In this document: positions 11,009 through 24,490 of the stretch, in pieces
How the letters are laid out: the number at the start of each line of letters is the position of its first letter
How positions within the stretch are numbered: the stretch's first letter is position 1
Assembly: GCA_905221605.1 (NCBI GenBank)
Contig: CAJNDS010000191.1
Span: 298,501 to 362,500, forward strand
Direction of reading: 5' to 3'
DNA: 64,000 bases
DNA from: Symbiodinium natans
Taxonomy: Eukaryota > Sar > Dinophyceae > Suessiales > Symbiodiniaceae
Program-made: the position numbers and the translations under genes
The notes under the pieces: model-generated
The model's input: only the letters and a program-made list of their open reading frames with translations
Told to the model about the DNA's origin: nothing
Databases searched by the model: none

Positions 11009-13941
11009 AAGCAAGGAAGCCGTCTGCCAAGACTCGCGCTGCTCTTGCTTCAGGAGTCGAGTTCCTGGCGCCACTTTCTTTGGCAATTCGGGCAGGGGGC
11101 TAGGCTGGCGCAGCAGGCATTCGGACCACGAGCCGCGAACACAAAGCAAACCTTCACAACCCTCCGAACCCGTGACGCTCGGAGAGGTCGGGAAACTGGG
11201 GAGGGTCAGGGAACGTAGGTGTACTTCTCAAAACCGTATACACCCTAGCAAGGTTCCCTTGATAAGCAGCTTTTCGAACAGAATCCCACAAATTGTAAAC
11301 AAGGACCCGCCATGAGGGACCCTGAACATCTGAACAACCCCGGCACATATGTCTACAGGCACACTTCTCTGCAAAAATCCGGCCTTCCTCATTTTGCGGC
11401 CTGGCGGCACAGGAGTAGCAGAGCCTATGAGGCCTTTGACTCTCCAGCTCCCATCAAAAGAGTCCAGGCTTGAAGTGTTTTCCAGTACCGAGAGGGTATG
11501 TTTTTCATGTTTGGAATTTTGAAGGTGCGGAGTTTACAGGGTTGAGGACATCAGCCGAAAGCCCAGGCTGATGCAACTGACCTTTTGAGCCGGCGCGTAT
11601 GGCGATCCGTGTCCTAGGCGTGAGCACAGCCAATGCCCTGGTCGTGTCATCCCGGACGTGTCACCTGGAGGCGCATGGGGTCACACGACTTCAGGGCGGC
11701 TCGGCTGCTTGCCCCCACGCGAAGCTAGGGTTGTCCAAAGCTGGACTGGACAGATGATTTGGGCACATGCCAAGATTCTAAGCCCTAAACCCTAAACCCC
11801 AAACCCCAAACCCTAAACCCTAAACCCTAAAACCCTAAAACCCTAAAACCCTAAAACCCTAAAACCCTAAACCCAAGCTAGCTCTGCTGGAGCTTGGGTG
11901 TTCGAGGGCCTTTCCCCCGCTGTGCGAAAGCGTGCTGGAGGCAGCGCAGAAGACAAAAGCACTTGAGGTGAATGCCGGGATGCCTACTCATGCTTAGTTG
12001 GGCATATGTATATGCATATATGGTAAGTATCAGCCGAATATGAGGAACTATTCATACAGAGCATTAGTAATTCTACCAGCTTAAAACAGTATTACTTTTA
12101 ATCATAGCAGTGCGACAACACTAATTGACCCTCGGCCGGTTGACGGCTCAGGGGCTCTTGGACGGAGGCTCACTTGGCGAACGCGTCCTCGAGCGGAGGC
12201 TTGAACTGCCGAGGCCACCAATTCCTGGGTTGAGGGTTTCGTGGCTTATAAGGGGTTTAAGGGTTTAGGGTTTCTAAGGGTTTAGGGGCTGAAAAGGGGT
12301 TTAAGGGTTTAGGGTTTAGCACACCTCAATGAGCCTGAGCCCTGAACCCTCCAAGGCCAGCAGTTTCTGATTTAGGGGTTTGGGGGTTTCAGGCACAAGG
12401 CATCTACTTCACGTTCACATGCAAGGGTTGTTCTTGGTTTTCGGGCTTCGGGTGTAGAGAACCCTGGTGGATTTCTATTGCGTTTGAGCAGGGCAGGGGA
12501 GGGGGGGGGGGGGGGCTCTGAGCTCGGCTCGGTTTAAACTTCAGAAACAGTTGGGCGTTTTTTTTAATGGTGATAGAACACACGCGAACTTCTTTCTCAA
12601 CTTAGGCTTTGGGGGGGGGGGGGGGTTACACTGGGAAGTAATGCCGGCAACCCCATACTTCTGCATCCCGAAATTTCTTAACTAGCAAAAGTTGCACAAA
12701 TAAGTTCTCAGCTCAAAAAGCAAAGCTGCTCAAGAAAGCCGAGCTTCAGCTCACCCAAAGCAGCGGTGAGAGCTGGCGTGACCACAGTGCGAACCACAAA
12801 GGTGTCCTTGGTTTTCGGGCGTCTGTCCTTGCTTTCGGGAAGTTGCCGAGGTTTAGGGTTCAGGGTTCAGGGTTTAGGGTGAGCTGGATCCCAAGCTTCA
12901 AGACACAGAGCGCCAGGCCCTCAATGGCCCGCAAACCCCGAATGTTCAAGCAATGAACCGCGCTGCGAGCCCTGGGCCGTGGGCACATGGGTGTCTGTGA
13001 GTGGGTGAGTGAGGGAGACCGTTAAGTCAAAGAGTCCAGGAGAACTGCCATAACGAAGATCCAGGACGCCTGCCGCATGGAGGGCACCTTAGGTGGCTGC
13101 GATTGTCCAGGCTGCATATGTCTTTGCTATATGTCAGCGGACCAGTGTGGAAGAGGGTCTGTGACGCAAGAATAGAAAGGACCCAGCAACCTCCCTGGCG
13201 GAATCCTCCCATAGACCTCCACATCTGAAAATATCTGCCGTTAAAACACTTAACCTCACACAAATCAGACAGAGCTCCGGTAATGTACCAGTACCTACAC
13301 ATCCTAAACCCCTAAACCCCACTCGACAAAAGCTGTCCCAGCCCCGTGATGGCTTTTGGGAAAGTTGTTTTCGCGTCGGGTCGCAGCCAGACATTTTGCG
13401 GTGTTAGCACAAGCCTTGTTTTGGGCTCCTAAATCCCAAATCCGAAATCCGAAACCCTGGCGACTCCAAAGCCCCAGCAACCCTAAACCGAGGCACTTCC
13501 GAAAGGATCATGCCCCCGAAAGCGATGGCCATCATCATCCCTCCGCGGATGCTCCCGTAAGATTCTTGTTGAAACCCCCTCTTCCGAGCCCCGAATATAC
13601 TCAGAGAAACCGTTAGTTAGGGAACCCAATCTTGAAATGGGATCCTGGAATAAGGGCCCCCAAAGGCCTCCAGGTGCATTCTACGGGAATTCGCAGCTGC
13701 AGCTTAAGGTGACTTTTTGCGTGCGAGTTCGAGTTGGGTGCTGCTACTCCTGCTATTCTTTCCACAGATTTGTCGACAAAACCCTGAACCCTAAACCCTC
13801 AACCCTAAACCCTAAAGCGCACCGGAGTTTGGCGAAGCTGCAGCCTGGGGGGTAGGAGGGGCGTATGTACCCACTCCACAGACCCATTGGCAACCTCCCT
13901 AAGCCTTGAGAGTCCAAATGGGTGGTTGTCAACATTGTGCT
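11009..13941. other. No gene recognised
   Basis: Holds a CCCTAAA/CCCTAAAA array at 11,781-11,873, TTTAGGG-like text at 12,240-12,320, and G runs near 12,500 and 12,610. Frames of 70-90 codons on either strand show no domain. Confidence 0.55.
11781..11873. repeat. Interstitial telomere-like array with an 8-base variant
   Basis: CCCTAAA units change part way to a block of five CCCTAAAA octamers, then return to CCCTAAA. Confidence 0.95.
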
Positions 13942-14006
13942 CCCTTTTGGGGTTTTTGGGGTACCCTAAATTTAAGGTGCCGGAATAATAGGGATCCAAA
14001 AAGGGA
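13942..14006 (-). repeat. Family H fragment, inverted relative to 378-445
   Basis: The reverse complement reads GGGTCCCTTTTTGGATCCC, then GGCACC and GGGTACCCCAAAAA, in the same order as the copy at 378-445. Confidence 0.5.
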
Positions 14007-14332
14007 CCCGAATTTTGACAGCCACCCCAAATGCAAACGGAAACCTTGCAGTACACGGAGCCCGTGACCGTCGCGAAAGGTCCAGGGGTTAGGGTTTCGA
14101 GTAAATAAAAACTGTTGGGAGGAAGCTGTGTGCGTGGAGGGTTTTGGAAAGAGAGGGTTGAAGGGTCTAGACTCGACCTCTTTCACATATGTTAAGGGGA
14201 TTCGACCGACAGCTCCTCCCACAAGCAAACCCAAAGAATCATCTCCCCTTCCGGTCCTGCGCAGGTGATGACGTGGCCAGTTTGCGCCACACCATCAGCT
14301 ACCTGAAGCATAGGATTGAGGGGGGGGGGGGG

Positions 14333-14413
14333 TTAGGGTTTAGGGTTTAGGGTTTTTTTGGTACAGGGTTTAGGGTTTAGGGCTTAGGGTTTAGGGTCTA
14401 GGGTTTAGGGTTT
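14333..14413. repeat. Interstitial telomere-like array, TTTAGGG orientation
   Basis: About ten TTTAGGG units directly after a 14-base G run, interrupted once by TTTTTTGGTACAGGG. Confidence 0.9.
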
Positions 14414-14513
14414 CCGCATCCTGAATTCCAGGCCCAAGAACAGTTCTCCGCTTCGTGGAAGTGCCGTATGCCTACAAGATCCCCAGACTGTTTTTCACCT
14501 GTGAAGGAAACTT

Positions 14514-14622
14514 TCCCAAAGAGCCCAATACCCCTTAATTAAGGAATATTCCTTAAAGTATATAGGGATCCTTAATATGATTGAGGCATATTCCTTAATT
14601 CAGGGGTATCGGGCTTTTGGGG
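14514..14622. repeat. Family C short inverted-repeat element, copy 1
   Basis: Inverted arms cover GCCCAATACCCCTTAATTAA on the left and TTAATTCAGGGGTATCGGGC on the right, about 26 bp with two mismatches including the inner GGAATA. Similarity extends outward through CCCAAA/TTTTGGG. Copies lie at 18,870-18,972 and 38,603-38,670. Confidence 0.75.
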
Positions 14623-17598
14623 TTATCCTTCAGCCTGGCTAACTGGGTCGCCTTCCAACATGTACATGCCCCCGACATTGTTCTGAGTCACAAAGTGCTC
14701 ATGAAAAAGCACATACACGCCTATTCTCAACCTGCTGTCAAAGAAGTTGCTTTCACTGATAGCCCGGGAATGCTAACTTCTTGCCATGTGTCGGGTGCTC
14801 TTATTGAGTTAGGAGTCCTGAGGCCTCTTATATACAAGCAAAACTTCAAGGTTTCAAAGGGTGTCTTCACTAACCCCAAGCCCCTTTCCAAGGCGAGCGG
14901 CTGCATCCAGGGTGGAAAAGCCACGCTCACGCAGCTCCGACATTCCTCATTGCTACGTCTGCTGCGTTCAGGGTAATAGGCTGTGCTTCAAACTTTGTGG
15001 ACCGCCGCCGCAGTACTGAGCGCTTGAGTCGTGACCAAAGACCCTAAACCCTAAACCCTTCTTGAACATGGACTGAGGTCGGCGCCAGCACGCTGAAAGA
15101 TGGAAACCCTAAACCCCAAATATCCCCAAATTCTGAATCCTCCGCGGCACGCCCCAGAAGGAAGATGTCATAGTCCAGGGCGAGTCCTAGCACCTTGGCA
15201 GTAGAGGCCAGGCTCCCTCAGGGCCTCAGGGTAGCTACATGGTCCCTTCATGTGGGCCCTTAAAAGGGGACCACTTATATACCCCTTACATACCCGATAC
15301 AACCCAGAGGCCCATATCATACATCAAGGGTAAGGGACCATGTTCAGGGACCATGACACTACCTTTAGGGGCTCCAAGTTTGAGGAAGCCCATGAGACCT
15401 CACGGCTAAGACTCGAGCCCCTGAACAGTTTTCGGGTCTTGGGCTGTTGCATTTGAAGAACATCCTTTAGGGTCTTGTTTTTGGGGCCTCTAAGGTTCTG
15501 CAAAAAGAAGCGCTGACTTCTTTCCGTCTCCAAGGGGCGATGGTGAAGGTCGTCACGGGCACCTGTGCGCAAAGAGCACCCAGAGTCGCTTCATCGCTGC
15601 TGACATCGAAAGCAGAACTCTTTAAGGTGAAGAGTTGGGCTTAAGAGATATTAAGAGTCTTAGTGTGGACTTGGAGTTTCAGACTTGTTCTAAGTTAGGC
15701 CCTGGCTGCCGCAAGCATGCGCCCCAAGTCCCATCTCGGACCCAAAACGAGGTGTTTGTTTTCCCTCCAGGGTTTAGGGCAGGCAAAGAAGTGCTGCCGT
15801 CTCCCCTCACCGGCCCGCATTCTGCAGCAGCCAGAACACTGGAAGGCACGCCCTTCTGCCAGAAGCCCCTGCTCCCCCCTATAGACCGTAAACCCTTCTT
15901 GCCGGGCGTTGCTAATCAGGGACATGGAAATCCGGGAACGTCCAGCACTTTTCGTGGCTTTCTGCCGGTCTTCGCGATAGGGATGCTGTGCTACAAGACT
16001 TTTCCAGGAACTAAGGATCTCAGGTAGGCAAAGACGCAGATGTGCGCTGAGGATCGCACCATGAAGAAGAGTCCTGCCAAGTATGCCATCCCCAAGCTAC
16101 TCAAGTCAATCGGTCGGCATGTGTATGTCTTCAGGCCAAGAAGAGTTAGGACAGAAGTCCCCATTCTTCGACGGTATGAATGTCTGCAAGTATCTGCAAG
16201 TCTACTATGGCTGCAACTATGTTCTTCCCTGATCGTCTGACTACCGTTGAGGGCAGACCCGCTTTGTAACCAACACTCGCCAACCTCGGCCCGAATACCC
16301 CAAGAAGACCCAAATGCAAAGCTGCCAGGGGCAGGTCAAATTTTACAAACCGTTTTTTGAGTGGCTTTCATACATGCAAAAGTCCCTGTAAACATAAATT
16401 GGACTTGATCACTTTAAACTAAAACGTGTCTCTCCTTGAGTGCCGCCGATTGGGATGCCCAAGTCGCGCAGCGTGCCGAGCTGGAACATGCAATGAGCTG
16501 CCTGGGGAAAAAGTCCATGATGAACGTGTGCTAGTTTGCATAAAGCTGGGCTTGGCGGCTTCATGTCCAAACCCTTTTTTTCGGCTAGGACTGCTGCACT
16601 GCCTGCCTGGGACGAAAACCATACCATGCGCTCATGTCCAAACCCTAAACCCTAAACCCTACATCCTAAACCCTAAACACGGCAAAACCACCTTCTGGAA
16701 GGGCCGAGCCATGAAAAGCGGCATGCCAAGCAAAGCCCATCGCTAGGGATAACATCAGACAGATTCCAGACAGCTACACAAGTGGAGCCTGCAACCGTGC
16801 CTCCCCCCCCCCCTTGAAGAAGGTATCTCAAACCCTAAACCCTAAACCCTCAGAAACCGACTCGCCGCGTATGCTTGTTCAGAAATGTATGCCATCTCAG
16901 GCCAGGGCCATGTAGACAACAGCCTGCCACATCCCAAGCAAGAGCCCCCAGGCCCTTCATGGAGAGTCATATGGGAGTTGATGCACAGCCTAAACTCTAA
17001 ACCCATATTCCGAAGCCCTTGTTGCATCCGGACGTGAGCATTCGGCCGGGAATGCAAGTTGAAAGCCTAGACCCTAAACCCTAAACCTACTTCTTTACAT
17101 TGCACCCCTAAACCCCATATTTTCGATCAGCCCGCGCAAAAAAGCAGAAGCAACAAGTCCCGTGACTATAATTCTTGCTGCCTTAGGAATTGCAGGGCCT
17201 TTGTTGCGACGTCATAAGGCTTTGTGTTGAGTGACGTTAAACAAAATCGGCGCCGCATTCGTCGCTGCTTTCCGAGCGGCTAGGGTGAAAACGATCGTAA
17301 CGAGTCCTCTGACTGCGATCATGACCTTGGCTTTTGTTTGATGTCGTTTTGCCACCTAGGCCTGATGTTACTTGATTTTATTGCTTTGTTTTTTTTTTTT
17401 TTTTTTAAGGGGGGGCGGGGGTTAGGGTATTTACTCGGTTGAAGGTTTTGTTGCCGCCCGCCTAGCAGTCCGAAAGATGCACCGGTTTAGGGCTCACGGT
17501 TTAAAGCTTGTGGGTTCAAGACCTTGTGGCCTGGCCGAAGGACAAAGCACATCATGACTCGACACGGGGGAATACACTTCTACCATCACTTTGAAGGT
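14623..17598. other. No gene recognised
   Basis: Largely unique text with brief CCCTAAA tracts (15,040, 16,640, 16,835, 17,070) and a T run near 17,390. The longest frame is about 130 codons (15,635-16,027) and carries no recognisable domain. Confidence 0.5.
15237..15343. repeat. Foldback element with perfect 12-bp ends
   Basis: ACATGGTCCCTT at 15,237-15,248 is the exact inverse of AAGGGACCATGT at 15,332-15,343. The ~107-bp size matches the other small inverted-repeat families, but I found no second copy in the window. Confidence 0.6.
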
Positions 17599-17691
17599 GG
17601 GCGTTTCCGAAAAAAGGAGTACCCTTTTTTGGGGATTCCTTTAGAGGATTATAGTATGCTAGGGTATTTAAGGGTACCCCTAGAAATGCCC
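17599..17691. repeat. Family H inverted-repeat element with GTACCC arms, copy at 17.6 kb
   Basis: The left end GGGCGTTTCCGAAAAAAGG followed by AGTACCC is an imperfect inverse of the right end GGGTACCCCTAGAAATGCCC. The inside is AT-rich. A related copy is at 34,960-35,049. Confidence 0.65.
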
Positions 17692-18465
17692 AAATGGATT
17701 CGTCTGGCGGCCTTTGACGCCTTATGCTGGAGGCGGGCGAGCTGCGGAGCGGAAGAGGAAGCCCATCATCAGGAGGCAGCCGATGAGGCTGAAAAGGACG
17801 AGATGCGGCACACGGCCGAAAACTCCTGGCGTGGCACGGGCCCTGAACTTTAGCCAAGTCACTCTCAGCCCCACGGGGCTTTCGAGAACAATGTTGCGAG
17901 AAGCAACGAGCAAAGCTTTTCAAAGCTCGAGGTCAGCTAATTAAGTCCCTGAACTTGATTCTGTAGAGTGGGTGGGGGTGGGGGGGTGTTTAGAAAATGG
18001 GAGGGGGGCCCTTGTTGGGTAGTCCGGATTAACTGCTGGTAAACCACTTGGCCACACGAAGATGGCGGGTTGGGAGGGACATGCGGCCTCGGGCTATGGA
18101 GGAGCCAATCGGGCGTCCCGCCTTCCTCAACATCCATCATGGCGTTGGTCTGTGAAACCATATACACATCGACGGGCGACAATGCATTAGCATTCCTTGG
18201 ATTCTCCATGCTTCTCCGTTCGTCAGAAACAGGACGACACCTCCACGCCCCCCAAGCTATCCACAGGGCACATCTGCAGGAAGCAGACAGCTGCTTAGAG
18301 TCAATGCTTGCTGCCAGGCTCAACCTCTGCCCGAAACCTGAAGCTTATCTTGTGCGGCCAGGGTACTGAACCCGAACGATGTCTCGAAGTTGCCTGACAA
18401 AAGGTAGCTGTTTTCGGCCCGGTTTAGGGTTCAAAGACAGGGCTCTTGGATGTCTGGCGATCTTT

Positions 18466-18496
<31 letters not shown>

Positions 18497-18869
18497 TTGA
18501 TGCATTTTCTTCCTAGCGCTGTGCTGTGGGTTCTGATGTTGGGGGTTCAGGGCCTTTCAGGCTTTAGGGTTCGGGTGGAGGTCAGTTCAAAGGCTCAAAG
18601 GGAGGAGGGAGAAGTCACCATGTTAAGAAGAGCACCGCTTCCAAGTTTCGAGTCCAAAGGCCCACAGAATGGGGGTTTAGGGTTTAGGGTTTTAGGGTTT
18701 CAGGGTTTCAGGGTTTCAGGGTTTTACAGTAGGGTTTTAGGGTTTCAGGGTTTTAGGGTTTCAGGGTTTAGAACACAGATCGTCGGAATCAGTGGCGGCG
18801 CCTCGTCCATGCGATGGCCTCTGGCGATGTCATTCCTGCAACGCCGTATGCAGCATTGACATAGCCGGA
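17692..18869. other. No gene recognised
   Basis: Includes a GCT microsatellite at about 18,468-18,492 and a telomere-like array at 18,674-18,771. Overlapping frames of about 100-128 codons have no recognisable domain. Confidence 0.5.
18674..18771. repeat. Interstitial telomere-like array with TTTCAGGG variants
   Basis: TTTAGGG units alternate with TTTTAGGG and TTTCAGGG octamers. Confidence 0.9.
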
Positions 18870-18972
18870 GAGACCAATGCCCCATAATTCGGTAATCTAC
18901 CTTACATTGTATAGAGATCCTTCACATGACTTAAGGTATATTCCTTAACTAAGGGGTGTTGGGGCTCTTCGG
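18870..18972. repeat. Family C element, copy 2
   Basis: It runs ACCAATGCCCCATAATTCGG, GTATAGAGATCCTT, then TATTCCTTAACTAAGGGG. This is the order of family C copy 1, with weaker arms. Confidence 0.6.
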
Positions 18973-21130
18973 GTAGGGTTTCTGAGGGGCACGGGGGGTC
19001 GAAAAGGGCTTTTGGCCATCCCAACGCTTCGAGGTAGCACCAAGCCACCAACTGGGTTGAGGGTCTAGGGCAGGGTTTAGGGTTTAGGGCTTATGGCTTG
19101 GGGCTTGGGGCATCGGGCTTCGGGTTTCCGGAGGAAACCCTCCAAATGCAAGGCCAAAGATTCTGACATCTGGCGTTACCATGGCCAAGGAGGCTGTTCC
19201 TCAGCTTGGGGGCAGTCACATATTCTCACAACATCCAAGGGGGTCCTTCCTCTCCTTAAGACCTTAAGAAGCTCATTACATTTCAAGGTAGCCAACGCCC
19301 AGGTAAGAGCCCGCCTCTCTTCTGCCGGATGAAAACTCGAACAAAAACATGAGCCAGCAAATGCCGAGAATCTGTCTGAATTCAGCATCTGGCCGAGGAT
19401 ATACTTCAGCTCCTGCAGGCTAAAGGAAACCCTAGAGCCATAACCCCAAACCCCTTTACCCTCAGCTGAGGGCTTTGGGTTCGGAAGTCATAGGGCTTAG
19501 GGTTTTGGGGCTTTCTCCCCTCCCCCCCCCCCTCCCCCTCCCGGCGTCCTGCACCTGCACCATGGTGATCATCGTGAGCTGCATCTGGTCCGCGTTCGTG
19601 GCGTAGTCGACGGGCACTTCAACCGGCGACTGACCGTGGCCTTAAAGGGGATCGGGAGGCTGGCGGCTTAAGAGCGGACCTCTTCAGCATGATTCATCAT
19701 GGCAAGAGTGCCCCCTTCAGCATGGAAAGCTGAAGAAGGCCTAGCACTTCTCTGCGAAACTTTCTTCCCCATCTTCAGTACTCGGATAGCTAGGGATCTT
19801 TATGGAGTCGGGAGGCCCGCTTTTGCCAGCACCGGCTCTTCGGATTTATAACTTTGGGCTTGAGTGCTCGCCCTTGCTTCCCTCACCCCCAATCTTCTTT
19901 TCCTTTGAAAAGCCCTGCAGTACTCACTACGACCAACATGCGCTCAAACCCGATCTAGCTTGACCGAACTGCATCTCAGAGAGCTGCTAGACATGGAGTC
20001 GAAACCCTGAACCACCCTAAGCCCTAAACCCTAAACCCTAAACCCTGAACCCTAAACCCTATCTGGGCATCCGGCTGCTCAGGTACATGGGCGATGCAAT
20101 GGAGCCAAGCTTACCTCAAAGAGGCCCCCGAGCTGGGAGACTGATATGACCCAGGAACCTCTTCACACACAGTTTTTGTGGGTTATGCCTACTGACTAAG
20201 GGTAGTTACTACTAACCTGTAGGACAGATATAGGTCTACACTTAGGGTTTAGGGCGTTGGAATCCAGGTCTGTTATGCCCAAAGCTTCCGAGCTGAACGA
20301 GCTCTTATAGCCCTGGAGTGCCAATGGACTTACTCCACATGACATGCGCGTCCGGACCCCTAAATTTCCGCTTTGGACACGGTTTAGGGTTTAGGGTTTA
20401 TAGGGTTTAGGGTTTAGGGTTGCGATCCCCAAGCTTGCCATCTAAGCTTGCCACCACCATCCAGCAGCTCCTTCTCGATGAACTTGAGCATGAAGGTACT
20501 TGGCCGAGGACGCGAACCCAGGTTGCTTGAGAATCTCAAGGGGCATCTTGCAACGTGAGCCGAGAGAGATAAAGCTGTTTAGGGCTCTTCAGTGAGGCCC
20601 AAGTTCCTACTGGTCTAAGTGGGAAAAAACATCTTTTGACCCACTTGTGTTCTGCTGAAACCCCAGCAGAACTGCTCAAACACTGCCGATCACAGTGACA
20701 CCCATACCTTAATTCATTCAACAGAAAGATAACAACACATAGCGCAATAGAAACGCAGAACGTCATGATATCCTTTTGAATACTGGGTTACACCCGCAAC
20801 CTGAAGCCCTAAACCCGAAGCTCTGCACCCGAAGAAGCTAAGGATGCACTCTTAGGGTTTAGGGTTTAGGGTTTATCTTTGAACTTGCTTCTTCAGCCCT
20901 GGCCTCCCAACCCCCCCAAGCGGTGCAGGGCTGAGGGAGGCTTTTGGGTTTAGGTTTACAAGTTTTCGGGGTTTCGGATAAGTTATCGGGTGTTGGGGTT
21001 TTAGGTGTTACGGTTATCGGCTTTTGAAGGTTGAGGTGTCGCACTTTAAGAGGCAAGGGGCATGCTCTTCCACGCCTCTGGTTTGTAGATGGCGCCATGC
21101 TCGACCTAGAACATAAACGGAGGAAACAGG
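18973..21130. other. No gene recognised
   Basis: Unique segments joined by short telomere-like tracts at 19,070-19,090, 20,015-20,062, 20,383-20,422 and 20,850-20,876, plus a C-rich tract near 19,520. Confidence 0.55.
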
Positions 21131-21238
21131 AAACCCTAAACCCTAAACCCTAAACCCTAAACCCTAAACCCTAAACCCTAAACCCTAAACCCTAAACCCT
21201 AAGCCCTAAGCCCTAACCCTAAACCCTCAACCCTAAAC
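21131..21238. repeat. Interstitial telomere-like array, CCCTAAA orientation
   Basis: About 15 units, the first ten or so perfect and the last drifting through CCCTAAG and CCCTCAA. Confidence 0.97.
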
Positions 21239-22069
21239 CCAAAAAAACGGAGGCAAGCGAGGCAACCCTAAAACTCCTAAAAAGCCGGGGCTCTCCTAAT
21301 GCCGAATTCTAGAACCCGTGGTCAGCCTGAGGCCCTAACACCTAAACCACCTGGGTTTAGGGTTTAGGGCTTAGGGCTTAGGGTTTAGGGTTTAGAACTG
21401 CATATATCTTGCCGCCCTAAACTCTAAACCCAAACCCCTTGAACTCAGACTGGGACAAGCCCCGTTTGCATCCGGGCTTGGGACAAGCCCCTAAACCCTA
21501 AACCCTGAACCCCGCACCCTACAGCCAAACCTACAGCTTAAACCCTAAACCCGAAACCCTAAACCCCTGCCGCCCGCATACTGGGGGGTGGCCATCTGCT
21601 GGCTTAGGCGAGCTTGTGCAACGAGCTTGTGAGTTCCCACCCGGCGTGACTCCCGGCTTGACCCCCGGAAGCAGCTGTACTGCCCAGACCTAAAACCTGA
21701 ACCTTTTCGAACCTGGAAGCTATATATATACATATGTATACATACATATATTTCATATATACATAGATAGATATATATATATCTATGTATATACAGTGAT
21801 ATGGTTCTCTCATATACTAATATTGACTTAGGTTATAGCAGAACATCTCATATTGTACAGTCATGATGTTTTCGATTGTCCAATGCGTATGCCTCATGCC
21901 AGGATGAGGCACCTCGCCACCCTAAACCCTAAACCCTAAACCCTAAACCCTAAACCCTAAAGCCAACACCAAGCTGCCTGAAGGGAGCCTGACCCCCTGG
22001 CCGCGAACATGATCGTGGTGGGACCCATGATGCCTTTGGAGAAGTCCTGGCCATGGTCTGCAGGCGCTG
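21239..22069. other. No gene recognised; TA-rich patch and a further CCCTAAA array
   Basis: TATATA/CATATA microsatellite at 21,720-21,800 and six CCCTAAA units at 21,919-21,961. Confidence 0.6.
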
Positions 22070-22187
22070 GGTTAGGGTTTATCGGGTTCAGGGTTTATAG
22101 GGGTTAATGGGTTTATAGGATTTATAGGGTTTATAGGGTTTATAGGATTTATAGGGTTTACAGGGTTTAGAGGGTTCATAGGGTTGT
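22070..22187. repeat. Telomere-like array dominated by a TTTATAGGG variant
   Basis: About 12 units, mostly the 9-mer TTTATAGGG rather than the 7-mer, in the TTTAGGG orientation. Confidence 0.9.
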
Positions 22188-24490
22188 AAGCTGCGAGCGA
22201 CCTGAAGACTTCAGAAAGAAGGCAGCCAGGGTGCCGCTTGCCGTCGGATGGGGTCCGAACTGATTTGCCATTTTGGACAAGGGCTCTTGCTTAACACCAC
22301 AACCCTTCACCCTAAACCCGGACCCTGACAACCCTAAACCCACACAAGCTGACGATGCAGCCCAATCATGACAAACCTCCCCAACCCCCTTTGTGGCGCG
22401 GCGGCTCCTGCCCAATGCGGTCCAGGGTCTCCTGGTGGCTTCGACTCTCACAGACAATACGGGCGAGGCTTCCGGTAGGACAACAGGAGGCAAGAGCCAC
22501 GGTAAACCCTATTAAGCCCCATTGAGGCCCACTCATGCCCTATAAACCCGGTGCAGCCGCATTGAGCCCAGAGAAGCCTTATGAGACCTCCGAAACCCCC
22601 GCGGGCTCCAGCGTCTCGGAGCCCTCAGGGCCGAGAAGGGCGAAGTCCATCGTCACCTGCGGGCTTCTGGGTTTCGGGTGAGTTCAAGCATCCTCATAGG
22701 GCGACCTCGGTCTTCTGACCGAATATCATGGTTGGAAGTGATCGTAGCGTGAGAGTTTCAACTGTGCATTGTTCTCTGCTGGGCAAAGACAGGATCATGG
22801 CTCTTGGAGGTGTAGCGGTACGCCTTTATAGGGCTTGTTCTCCCCAAACCCCAAAATGCAAGCAGGGCTTCAGATTCAGAAGCACAGTGCAACTCAGTTC
22901 TTTTAGCAGTGGTCAGCGAATGAAGTTGCGATGCTGAAATGTCATGTTCTGCTGTTTGCTTGCTTGGCTGCATCAAGAATCCAAGCTACGGAAGCGGACT
23001 GCGCTGCAAGAAGGTTGCACAATGAATGTTCAATCCCGTTCAACCGTGGTCCTGGGTCAAGTTCAGGTGGATGGCAGTTGAGCCAGTCAGCGCCATGACG
23101 CAGGCCACGATCACGACCAACATCACGCAAAAGGAGCACTGCGAGGATGTGCAAACCCGAGACCACCACCTAATTGAAGGATGAGTGCAGCCCGCAATCG
23201 TTCCGGTTTAGGATCTAGGGAAGCATCCTTACATAACAAGGTGCCTCCGAGTCGCACAATTGTACGTGCCCTGGCTGTGGGCTGATTGCATTTTCCTAGT
23301 CTCTGTAAACCAAAGCCCTTTTTGCATCCGGACCAAAACCCTAAAACCCATTCCCGGGCAGCACCTAGTGCAGCCGAGTTTGCCTCCAAAAGCCGGATAC
23401 ATTCCTGTGCGGTCTGTGGCGCTGCTAGGCGCATCCCAGCACGGTTGACGTAGTAGCATCTGTTTCGGCTACTTCACATTTTCATGAACGTCGAGTGCAG
23501 CACTGAAAGCAGTTCGCTCAGAAAATTGAACCCTCTGGAGCCTCTTGCCTATACCCTAAAGAACGATAGCCGGCTTTTCATGACCTTCCCTTTGCCTAAA
23601 AGACAAGACAGACCGCGGCGCTGCCTCTCCCGAACGGCTTCAGTTGGCCACTTCCACTGTCAACGTGTGGACATTTCCAAGAATGGGTAGGTGTCCCGCT
23701 CATGCACCACGAAACAGTAGAATCGTCCTTATAGGAACCCCCTAAACGGGCACCCACTTTCTTCGGAAACCCAAAGTGTACCCTCAACCCTAAAACCCTA
23801 AAATCCCTAAATCCCCTCAACCCTAAAATCCCTAAATCCCTAAACCCCAAACTTTCCCTAACCCCCCCCCCCCCCCTAACCAATGTGCAGCAACAAGCGA
23901 ATGCGTTAGCCAGGGCTCTGCTGTGCCAGTGCCCTTCGCCGGAGCTTGCCCTCCGTCTGGGAACGGCTTGGGCCAACCTTGAGGGCTTAAGGTGAAGAAG
24001 GGTTTAGGGTTTAGGGTTTAGGGTGAAGAATTTTCATGTCATTCACAGTAACCACATCCGCAAAACCCCGAAACCCAAATGCCCAAGCGCCATCACACAG
24101 CGCCGGCCTCCAGGTCCTCCTCCGATGTGGAAACGTATGCGTTTTCATCCTCGGGTGGGCTTAAATAGCTTTTGGGAGCAAGGATGACCGATGTTCGAAG
24201 GCTCAGGGCATGTTACCCTGTGGCAGCAGCCCCAACCTGAGTTGAAGCCCACGGCCGCGATGTGCTGTGTAGACACCACAGAGCCCAGATTTCGCAGGCT
24301 CAGCTAGAAACGCTGCACCCTAAACCCTTTTTTTGAACCCAGACCCTAAACCCTCAACCCTGCACCCCATCAACAAAGCAGAGCCCTGGGTGCAGCTCGA
24401 AGCGAGGGGCATCGTTGCTCTCAAAGTCGTAGGTCCGACTGTGTTCTTGGCGAAGGACTCCTAACCTGCAAGCATCTGCACACGGGGGAG
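22188..24490. other. No gene recognised
   Basis: Unique text with CCCTAAA-like patches near 22,310, 23,785-23,850 and 24,315, and a 16-base C run at 23,862. Frames up to about 126 codons overlap on both strands without domains. Confidence 0.5.
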
